Source of the DNA: Acetobacteraceae bacterium
Lineage (GTDB): Bacteria; Pseudomonadota; Alphaproteobacteria; Acetobacterales; Acetobacteraceae
Direction of reading: 5' to 3'
Assembly: GCA_014377905.1 (NCBI GenBank)
Contig: JACMOQ010000487.1
Coordinates: 1 to 8,714, forward strand
Length of the DNA stretch: 8,714 nucleotides
The notes under the pieces are model-generated. The model was not told the DNA's origin. It worked only from the letters and a program-made list of their open reading frames with translations, and did not search any database. Positions 1 to 5,419 of the stretch are shown piece after piece (within the stretch, counting starts at the first letter, position 1; each line of letters starts with the position of its first letter). Both the position numbers and the translations under genes were made by a program.

Positions 1-107
1 ACCGGGTCGCCAACACATCCCAGGAACGCCGGATCGACGTCGCGCTGTCCAACAGCTTTGGCTTCGGCGCCACCAACGCCAGCATCATCTTCAAGAAGAT
101 CGACTGA
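1..107 (+). CDS. fabF: Beta-ketoacyl-ACP synthase II, C-terminal end (partial)
   Basis: Only the last 34 codons are present, read in the frame starting at base 3 and ending at TGA 105-107. FabF condenses malonyl-ACP with a growing acyl-ACP in cytoplasmic fatty acid elongation. The visible tail carries the C-terminal thiolase-fold signature SNSFGFGATNAS and ends IIFKKID, as ketoacyl synthases of this type do. The usual signature is FGFGGTNA; here the second Gly of the GG pair is Ala. The catalytic Cys and His residues lie upstream, outside the window. The gene order fabF then mltG, with a 7-base gap, is common in alphaproteobacteria and supports the call and a shared transcript. FabB or another KAS-type paralogue cannot be excluded from the tail alone. 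Confidence 0.85.
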   Translation, partial: RVANTSQERRIDVALSNSFGFGATNASIIFKKID

Positions 108-114
108 TATAATC

Positions 115-1071
115 GTGCGGCGGTGGGTGTTGCTGGCGGCTGTGCTGTGCGTGGCTGTTGGTGGCGGTGCCACCTTGGCGTGGCGACGGCTTGACGCACC
201 TGGCCCAATGCCCGCTGACCGCAGCATTGTCGTCCCCGCCGGCACCACCGCCCAGCTTGCGACAGCACTGACCGATGCCGAGCTCATCGCCTACCCATTC
301 GAATTTCGCCTCGCCGCCTGGGTCACCCAAAAAGATGCTGCACTGCGTCAGGGCGAATTTGCTTTTCCCGCCCGTGCCAGCTTGCGCCAAATCCTGATCA
401 TTCTCCGTACCGCCCGCCGGGTGCAGCATCGTATCACCATTCCCGAAGGCCTCACCGCCGCCCAGATCGCCCGGCTGCTTGATCGGACCGACCTGCTCGA
501 CGGTGACCTGCTGCTGCCCGCCGAGGGTGCGGTGCTGCCGCAAACCTACGCCTTCGAACGCGGCACCCCGCGGATAACTCTGCTCGACCGGATGATTGCT
601 GCCATGGACAAGCAGCGTGACGAAATCTGGGCCGGTCGTAGCCCGGGCCTGCCCTTGGCCGACCCCACCGAAATGGTCACGCTGGCAAGCCTGGTCGAAC
701 GCGAAACCGCCCGCCCTGAGGAACGCCCCCACGTTGCCGCCGTTTTCTTCAACCGGCTTCGCCTGGGCATGCGACTGCAATCAGATCCCACGGTGACCTA
801 TGTCGCAAGCTTCGGCCTCGGCAGCCTCGATCACCCCATCACCCGGGCTGAACTCGACACCATCAATCTTTACAATACCTATCGCATCTCCGGCCTTCCC
901 GCAGGTCCGATCGCCAGCCCCGGCGTGTCCTCGCTGCGGGCGGTCGCCCAACCAATTGCGTCGGACGATCTCTATTTCGTCGCCGATGGCGCCGGTGGGC
1001 ATAGCTTCGCCCGCACACTCGAAGACCATAATCGCAACGTGGCGCGGCTGCGGGCGCAGACGCGTAAGTAA
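115..1071 (+). CDS. mltG: Endolytic murein transglycosylase MltG (YceG family)
   Basis: MltG is an inner-membrane lytic transglycosylase that cuts nascent peptidoglycan strands internally and so helps set glycan length. Started at GTG 115, the protein has 318 residues, a normal family length. Residues 4-22 form one hydrophobic anchor (VLLAAVLCVAVGGG), a LysM-like part covers roughly 35-120, and the YceG catalytic domain follows. Family motifs are present: LASLVERET with the likely catalytic Glu195, LQSDPTVTYV near 221-230, and NTYRISGLPAGPI near 254-266 (the family usually has GLPPGPIANPG). The frame stays open upstream to TTG 58, but that start would overlap fabF and add a polar segment before the anchor, so I prefer GTG 115; GTG 127 is an alternative. 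No good Shine-Dalgarno is seen, so translation is probably coupled to fabF. Confidence 0.93.
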   Translation: MRRWVLLAAVLCVAVGGGATLAWRRLDAPGPMPADRSIVVPAGTTAQLATALTDAELIAYPFEFRLAAWVTQKDAALRQGEFAFPARASLRQILIILRTARRVQHRITIPEGLTAAQIARLLDRTDLLDGDLLLPAEGAVLPQTYAFERGTPRITLLDRMIAAMDKQRDEIWAGRSPGLPLADPTEMVTLASLVERETARPEERPHVAAVFFNRLRLGMRLQSDPTVTYVASFGLGSLDHPITRAELDTINLYNTYRISGLPAGPIASPGVSSLRAVAQPIASDDLYFVADGAGGHSFARTLEDHNRNVARLRAQTRK

Positions 1072-1114
1072 CGGCAAAATAAGTGAGGCGTCGAGCCCAC
1101 CCAAGCCTGTTGGC

Positions 1115-3001
1115 CTACCCCCGCAGCACCGCCCCGATTTCGTCCAGGATCAGCGGATCGTCGATGGTCGGCGGCACCGCCACGGTTTCACCATCGGCAA
1201 TGCGGCGGATGGTTGCGCGCAGAATTTTACCGGATCGGGTTTTCGGCAGGCGCAGCACAATCCTGGCATCACGGAACGAGGCCACCGGCCCGATCCGCTC
1301 ACGCACCAGCGCCACCAGTTCCCGACAGATATCGGCGTGCGGGGTGGTGATACCGGCTTTAAGCACCACCAACCCAAGCGGCGTCTGGCCTTTCAACGCA
1401 TCCGCCACCCCGATCACCGCGCATTCGGCGACGGCGGGATGCGCGGCGAGGACTTCTTCCATCGCGCCGGTCGATAGCCGGTGGCCGGCGACGTTGATGA
1501 TGTCGTCGGTGCGGCCCATCACCGATACATCGCCGTCGGCATCGATTATGCCTGCATCGCCGGTGCGGTAATAGCCCGCGAAATCAGCCATATAGGCGGT
1601 ATGATAGCCATCGGCATTGTGCCACAGGGTGGGCGCCGCACCCGGCGGCATCGGCATGCGGATCACCAGATTGCCGGTTTCCCCAACTGACACAGCGTGG
1701 CCTTCATCGTCGATCACCTCAACCGCATAGCCAGGCGCGGGCCGTCCGCCGGATCCCGGCTTGGACGGGAACAGCCCGAGGCCGCGGAAGCCCGCGGTAA
1801 TCGGCCAGCCGGTTTCGGTCTGCCACCAGTGATCAACAATCGGCAGCTTGAGAATCTCGGCGGCCCAGATCGCCGTCGGCGGATCGCAGCGTTCCCCGGC
1901 GAGGTACAAAGCCTCCAACGCGGAAATATCGTATTTCGCCAGATGTGCGGCGTCCGGGTCCTGCTGGCGAATGGCACGGAAGGCGGTCGGCGCGGTGAAC
2001 AGCACCTTGACCTTGTGTTCGGCGCACACCCGCCAAAACGCACCGGGGTCCGGGGTGCCGACCGGCTTGCCCTCATACATCACCGATGTGCAGCCGGCGA
2101 GCAGTGGCGCGTAAACAATATAGGAGTGCCCGACCACCCAGCCGACATCGGACGCGGTCCAGAACACATCCCCGGCTTTCAAGCCATAAATCATTTCCAT
2201 CGAGTTCATCAACGCCACCGCATGGCCGCCGCAATCGCGGACGATGCCTTTGGGCTTTCCGGTCGAGCCAGACGTGTAAAGGATATAAAGCGGGTCGGTC
2301 GCCAGCACCGAAACCGGATCGGCGGGGGCGGCGGTGGCTTCGATCGCCAGGAAATCATGGTCGCGGCCCGCGACGAGTTCCACCCCATGGGTTGGCCGTT
2401 GAAACACCACGCAGGCTTGCGGCTTATGCGCCGACATCTCGATCGCGCCGTTCAGCAGCGGCAGATAGGGCACCACCCGGCCCGGTTCCAAGCCGCAGGA
2501 TGCGGTGATGATGACTTTCGGGGTCGCGTCCTCAATCCGCTTGGCGACCTCGTTGGACGCAAACCCGCCGAACACCACCGAATGGATCGCGCCAAGGCGG
2601 GCGCAGGCCAGCATGGCAATCGCTGCTTCCGGCACCATGGGCATGTAGATCACCACGCAATCACCCTTGGTAACGCCCAAGGCGCGCAACGCGCCGGCGA
2701 ATTTGGCGACCCGGTCGCGTAGAGCGCGATAGGTGAATTTCACCACCCGGCCTTCCATCGCGCTGTCCCAGATCAGCGCGATTTGGTCAGCGCGGCCGGA
2801 ATTCACGTGCCGGTCCAGCGCGTTATGGCAGGTGTTGAGCATTCCGCCGGCGAACCACTGGCCGAAATTGCCCAGGGACGGATCGAACACCCGGTCCCAC
2901 TTGCGGTCCCAATCGATCAGGTCAGCCGCATCCGCCCAATAGGCTTCCGGGTTCTGCTGCCAACCAGCATAGACGTCCGAATAGCGGGATGATGCGGTCA
3001 T
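1115..3001 (-). CDS. prpE: Propionyl-CoA synthetase (AMP-forming acyl-CoA ligase)
   Basis: This cytoplasmic enzyme activates propionate with ATP and CoA through an acyl-adenylate, feeding the methylcitrate or methylmalonyl route. The 628 residues match the length of Salmonella PrpE. The order is an N-terminal ACS-type cap (about 5-60), the P-loop YTSGSTGKPKG (242-252), the adenylate motif DHWWQTETGWP (390-400), YRTGD (478-482), the hinge GRTDD (496-500), VAGHRLSTGAMEE (504-516) and the C-terminal PKTRSGKILR with Lys592, the lysine acylated by Pat-type enzymes in known PrpE and Acs. KGIVRDCGGHAVAL just after the P-loop and KPGSGGRPAPGY are PrpE-like rather than Acs-like. ATG 2999-3001 has GGGAG at 3009-3013, 7 bases upstream. 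The gene lies downstream of the transporter on the same strand, with a hairpin between them, and converges on mltG with a 43-base gap that holds no clear terminator. Acetate or another short acid as main substrate remains possible. Confidence 0.9.
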   Translation of the reverse strand: MTASSRYSDVYAGWQQNPEAYWADAADLIDWDRKWDRVFDPSLGNFGQWFAGGMLNTCHNALDRHVNSGRADQIALIWDSAMEGRVVKFTYRALRDRVAKFAGALRALGVTKGDCVVIYMPMVPEAAIAMLACARLGAIHSVVFGGFASNEVAKRIEDATPKVIITASCGLEPGRVVPYLPLLNGAIEMSAHKPQACVVFQRPTHGVELVAGRDHDFLAIEATAAPADPVSVLATDPLYILYTSGSTGKPKGIVRDCGGHAVALMNSMEMIYGLKAGDVFWTASDVGWVVGHSYIVYAPLLAGCTSVMYEGKPVGTPDPGAFWRVCAEHKVKVLFTAPTAFRAIRQQDPDAAHLAKYDISALEALYLAGERCDPPTAIWAAEILKLPIVDHWWQTETGWPITAGFRGLGLFPSKPGSGGRPAPGYAVEVIDDEGHAVSVGETGNLVIRMPMPPGAAPTLWHNADGYHTAYMADFAGYYRTGDAGIIDADGDVSVMGRTDDIINVAGHRLSTGAMEEVLAAHPAVAECAVIGVADALKGQTPLGLVVLKAGITTPHADICRELVALVRERIGPVASFRDARIVLRLPKTRSGKILRATIRRIADGETVAVPPTIDDPLILDEIGAVLRG

Positions 3002-3026
3002 GTGTTTGCTCCCAGGCCGTGTACGC

Positions 3027-3054
3027 GAAAACGCCGGGAGTTTCCTCCCGGCGT
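3027..3054 (-). terminator. Rho-independent terminator or attenuator between transporter and prpE
   Basis: A perfect 10-bp inverted repeat, ACGCCGGGAG (3031-3040) and CTCCCGGCGT (3045-3054), encloses a 4-base loop. Read on the minus strand, the loop is GAAA, a GNRA tetraloop, and the stem runs directly into TTTT (3031-3028). The orientation therefore fits the end of the transporter transcript; the plus-strand side has no T-tract. It begins 26 bases after the transporter stop and ends about 25 bases before the prpE start, which leaves very little room for a separate prpE promoter. It may end most transcripts, or act as a partial terminator or 3' stabiliser within an operon. Confidence 0.8.
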
Positions 3055-3080
3055 CGTCGCCAGTCCAGTATCGATGGGTA

Positions 3081-4757
3081 TCAGTCGTCGGCGAAAATAT
3101 CGCGGTCCTTGGTCTCTGGCATGAAGATCAGGCCGATGACGAAGGTGCCGCTGGCAATCGCGATCGGATACCACAACCCGGAATAGATGTTTCCGGTGGC
3201 GGCAACGATGGCGAAGATGGTCGGCGGCAGGAAGCCACCGAACCAGCCATTACCGATGTGATACGGGAGCGACATGCCGGTGTAGCGGATGCGGGTCGGG
3301 AACAATTCAACCAGCAGGGCCGCAATCGGCCCGTAAACCATGGTGACGTAGAGCACCATGATGGTCAGGATCAGGATCACTACCGGCATGTTGGTCTTGG
3401 CCGGGTCGGCCACGGCCGGATACCCGGCGGCACGGATGCCGTCGGTGGCGGCTTTGGTGAAGGCCGCACCCTTAGCTGCGGCCTCGGCGCCGGCTGCCGC
3501 GCGATCGAAGGACTGGATGACTTTGTCGCCGATCTTGATCGACGCAATCGTGCCGGCAGGGGCTGCGATGTTGGTGTAGTTCACCGCGTTGGTTGCCAGG
3601 AACGCCTTGGCGACGTCGCAGGACGAAGTGAAGGTCGCAGTATTGGTCGGGTTGAATTGGAACGAGCATTCCGCATCATAGGAAATCACCGTCACCGGCG
3701 AATTCTTCTGGGCAGCATCCAGCGCCGGATTAACCGCCGCTGTCAGCGCCTGGAACAGCGGGAAGTAGGTCAGGGCCGCGAGCAGACAGCCGGCGAGAAT
3801 GATTGGCTTGCGGCCGATCTTGTCCGACAACCATCCAAAGAAGATGAAGAACGGGGTGCCGATCAGCAGCGATCCGGCAATCGCCAAATTGGCCGTAATT
3901 GGGTCCATCTTCACCGTCTGGGTCAGGAAGAACAGCGCGTAGAACTGCCCGGTGTACCACACCACCGCCTGCCCGGCGGTGCCACCCAGTAACGCCAGGA
4001 TGCCAATCTTGAGGTTCGACCAGCGGCCGAAGGCTTCCTTCAAGGGCGCTTTGGAGCCGGTGCCCTCATCCTTCATTTTCTGGAAGGCGGGCGATTCAGC
4101 CAACTGCAAGCGGATCCAGATCGACACGCCCAGCAGCAGGATCGACAGCAGGAACGGAACGCGCCAGCCCCACAATGCGAAATCGGCCGGCGACAACGTG
4201 ACACGCAGCAGCAAAATCACCAGTAGGGATAAGAACAGGCCCACCGTCGCGGTAGTCTGGATCCACGAGGTATAGAACCCACGACGGCCATGCGGCGCGT
4301 GTTCAGCAACATACGTCGCAGCCCCGCCATATTCGCCACCGAGTGCCAGGCCTTGCAGCAGCCGGCAGATGATGAACGCGATTGGGGCTGCAATGCCGAT
4401 TGTCTCGTAGCCCGGCAGCAGGCCGACGACGAAGGTCGCGATACCCATAATCGTCATGGTGACCAGGAAGGTATATTTGCGCCCGACCAGATCGCCGAGG
4501 CGCCCAAAGAACAGCGCGCCGAACGGGCGCACCGCGAAGCCTGCCGCAAAGCCCAGCAGGGTAAAGATAAAGCCCGCGGTTGGGTTTACCCCGGAAAAGA
4601 AGTTCGCCGCGATGTTGGCGGCAAGTGAGCCGGCGAGGTAAAAATCGTACCATTCGAAAACAGTGCCGAGGGACGAGGCGACAATAACTTTTCGCTCTGC
4701 AGCCGTCATCGGTCGATGGGCGGTGTCGGTTACTGACAGATATTCTTTGGCGGCCAT
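3081..4757 (-). CDS. MFS transporter, metabolite:H+ symporter (MHS) family
   Basis: This is a predicted inner-membrane proton symporter of 558 residues with about 12 membrane segments. MHS features are GTVFEWYDFYLAG (31-43) in TM1, the motif A loop GRLGDLVGRKYTF (85-97) between TM2 and TM3, GLALGGEYGGAATYVAEHAP (136-155) in TM4-5, the second motif A copy SDKIGRK (311-317) between TM8 and TM9, and the tail PETKDRDIF (547-555). Typical MHS proteins have about 430-450 residues. The extra length is a hydrophilic block at about 342-456 between TM9 and TM10, on the periplasmic side, with Cys364 and Cys380. The start is ATG 4755-4757, with GAGGG (4768-4772) 10 bases upstream; the frame stays open to 4901, but that extension is polar and not family-like. 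Position before prpE suggests uptake of propionate or a related short carboxylate; this is inference, since MHS members also carry citrate, shikimate, 2-oxoglutarate and proline/betaine. Confidence 0.9.
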   Translation of the reverse strand: MAAKEYLSVTDTAHRPMTAAERKVIVASSLGTVFEWYDFYLAGSLAANIAANFFSGVNPTAGFIFTLLGFAAGFAVRPFGALFFGRLGDLVGRKYTFLVTMTIMGIATFVVGLLPGYETIGIAAPIAFIICRLLQGLALGGEYGGAATYVAEHAPHGRRGFYTSWIQTTATVGLFLSLLVILLLRVTLSPADFALWGWRVPFLLSILLLGVSIWIRLQLAESPAFQKMKDEGTGSKAPLKEAFGRWSNLKIGILALLGGTAGQAVVWYTGQFYALFFLTQTVKMDPITANLAIAGSLLIGTPFFIFFGWLSDKIGRKPIILAGCLLAALTYFPLFQALTAAVNPALDAAQKNSPVTVISYDAECSFQFNPTNTATFTSSCDVAKAFLATNAVNYTNIAAPAGTIASIKIGDKVIQSFDRAAAGAEAAAKGAAFTKAATDGIRAAGYPAVADPAKTNMPVVILILTIMVLYVTMVYGPIAALLVELFPTRIRYTGMSLPYHIGNGWFGGFLPPTIFAIVAATGNIYSGLWYPIAIASGTFVIGLIFMPETKDRDIFADD

Positions 4758-4800
4758 TTTCTTGATTCCCTCACGCGGTTCTGGTGGCGTCGTCAGCAAG

Positions 4801-4808
4801 CCCCCCCC
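4801..4808. repeat. Homopolymer tract of eight C
   Basis: Eight consecutive C (eight G on the transporter's sense strand) lie 44-51 bases upstream of the transporter ATG, inside its probable 5' leader or promoter-proximal region. Such tracts are prone to slipped-strand length change, and in other bacteria a tract between promoter elements or in a leader can tune expression. Eight is short for clear phase variation, and sequencing error in the tract is possible. Confidence 0.45.
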
Positions 4809-4857
4809 AACGCGCCCATTTGAACGATAGCAACCGGTTTGGGAATGGCTAAATTCA

Positions 4858-4876
4858 CGGCAATGTGATGTTGCCG
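4858..4876. promoter_or_regulatory. Inverted repeat, candidate operator
   Basis: CGGCAA (4858-4863) and TTGCCG (4871-4876) form a perfect 6-bp dyad around a 7-base centre (TGTGATG). Total length 19 and half-site spacing of about one helical turn fit a dimeric helix-turn-helix regulator. It lies about 100 bases upstream of the transporter start and next to the CCAA(A)TT boxes. No regulator gene is present in the window, so the factor is unknown. A 6-bp dyad can also arise by chance in high-GC DNA. Confidence 0.4.
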
Positions 4877-5033
4877 AGCCAAATTTTTCCAATTCTGCCA
4901 ATTCCTCCCGCCAAACCTGTCTAATTTGTCACTTCAATTCACAATCCCGCCGCATCTGCGCCCTACCGCCGACACGGGCGATCGGCATCTTATCGTTGTC
5001 AGGCGATGATGTCTGGCACTGAGGAATATCCCC

Positions 5034-5297
5034 ATGACCCGCGTCGCCACTGTTGCTTTCGCTCTGATGACCGCCATTGCCCTTCCGGCGTTCGCGCAGG
5101 GCGTTGCGGTTACCCCCCTGGCGCCTGTTGCGTCCGTCAAGCCGGGCACCGATGCAGCCATGCCCGCCAAGCCCGCCGCGACGACCGCAGCCGTCCCCGC
5201 CGGTAAGGCCGCGCCGGTTGCAGCCAAGCCGACCGACCCGACCAAGAAGCCGATCGCTGCCGCTGGCACCGCGGCACCAGTGACCAAAACCCCCTGA
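5034..5297 (+). CDS. Small exported Ala/Pro/Lys-rich protein, unknown function
   Basis: I do not recognise a family. The 87-residue product starts at ATG 5034, with GAGGA (5021-5025) 8 bases upstream, a strong ribosome site for this window. Residues 1-21 are a textbook Sec signal peptide: short basic start (MTR), hydrophobic core (VATVAFALMTAIALP) and cleavage site AFA before Gln22. The mature part of about 66 residues is low-complexity, dominated by Ala, Pro, Lys, Thr and Val, with repeated P-A-K-P and A-A-P-V-like words. It has no Cys and no aromatic residue, and a net positive charge (seven Lys, two Asp). It is probably disordered in the periplasm or outside the cell. A role at the cell wall would suit such composition but is only a guess. 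It is followed by a hairpin and by the large flavoprotein gene on the same strand. Confidence 0.75.
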   Translation: MTRVATVAFALMTAIALPAFAQGVAVTPLAPVASVKPGTDAAMPAKPAATTAAVPAGKAAPVAAKPTDPTKKPIAAAGTAAPVTKTP

Positions 5298-5310
5298 TCG
5301 TGGCGCAAAC

Positions 5311-5340
5311 GGGGGGCCCGGACGCAAGTCCCGGCCCCTC
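5311..5340 (+). terminator. GC-rich stem-loop after the small exported-protein gene, possible terminator
   Basis: GGGGCC (5313-5318) pairs with GGCCCC (5333-5338). After a single C-C mismatch (5319/5332), GGAC pairs with GTCC around a GCAA loop (5324-5327), again a GNRA-type tetraloop. A G-U and a G-C pair could extend the stem to 5311-5340. It begins 14 bases after the stop of the small gene, as a terminator would. However, no T-tract follows on the plus strand, and only TTT occurs on the minus side, so intrinsic termination is uncertain. It may instead protect the 3' end of the short mRNA. Confidence 0.45.
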
Positions 5341-5357
5341 CCATGCGTCCCCCTCAA

Positions 5358-5386
5358 TTGCTACGATGCTGCCGCCTACCTATATG
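5358..5386 (+). promoter_or_regulatory. Candidate sigma-70-type promoter for the large flavoprotein
   Basis: TTGCTA (5358-5363) and TATATG (5381-5386) are separated by exactly 17 bases; each matches the housekeeping consensus at four of six positions. Transcription would start near 5393, about 27 bases before the GTG start. Its position just downstream of the 5311-5340 stem-loop fits a separate transcription unit. The match is by eye and modest. Confidence 0.4.
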
Positions 5387-5419
5387 CTGCGCCGCGACAT
5401 ATTTTGAGGCAGCAGCAAC

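Larger units (their letters stand above)
4758..5033. promoter_or_regulatory. Divergent intergenic control region
   Basis: These 276 bases separate the minus-strand transporter from the plus-strand small exported protein, so both promoters should lie here. No RNA gene or family-like ORF is seen. The part at 4845-4945 is clearly richer in A+T than its surroundings. It holds an inverted repeat (4858-4876), CCAA(A)TT boxes starting at 4879, 4889 and 4898, the palindrome AACCGGTT at 4832-4839, and a C8 tract at 4801-4808. For the small gene a weak promoter is possible: CCGACA (4969-4974), a 16-base spacer, then TATCGT (4991-4996). I found no convincing -35/-10 pair for the transporter. Confidence 0.6.

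Noticed and set aside
1072..1114. Possible terminator between convergent mltG and prpE (CCAA-GCCTG-TTGG at 1101-1113)
   Set aside because: Only a 4-bp stem with no T-tract on either strand; too weak to call.
1697..2722. Long plus-strand open frame of 341 residues opposite prpE
   Set aside because: It lies entirely antisense to a well-supported PrpE, is rich in Arg, His and Gly, and has no recognisable motif. It is the usual shadow frame of high-GC coding DNA.
3000..3992. Plus-strand open frame of 330 residues opposite the MFS transporter
   Set aside because: It is antisense to a gene with clear membrane segments and MHS motifs. Its Arg/Gly/Gln-rich translation is typical of a reverse-frame artefact.
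4758..4901. N-terminal extension of the MFS transporter by 48 residues
   Set aside because: The extension is polar, has two stray Cys, crosses the C8 tract and the candidate operator, and is absent from MHS proteins. ATG 4757 has a suitable ribosome site.
4996..5001. TTGTCA as a -35 box for the small exported-protein gene
   Set aside because: It matches five of six consensus bases, but the -10 position would fall on the ribosome site at 5021, giving no room for a leader and no TATAAT-like word.
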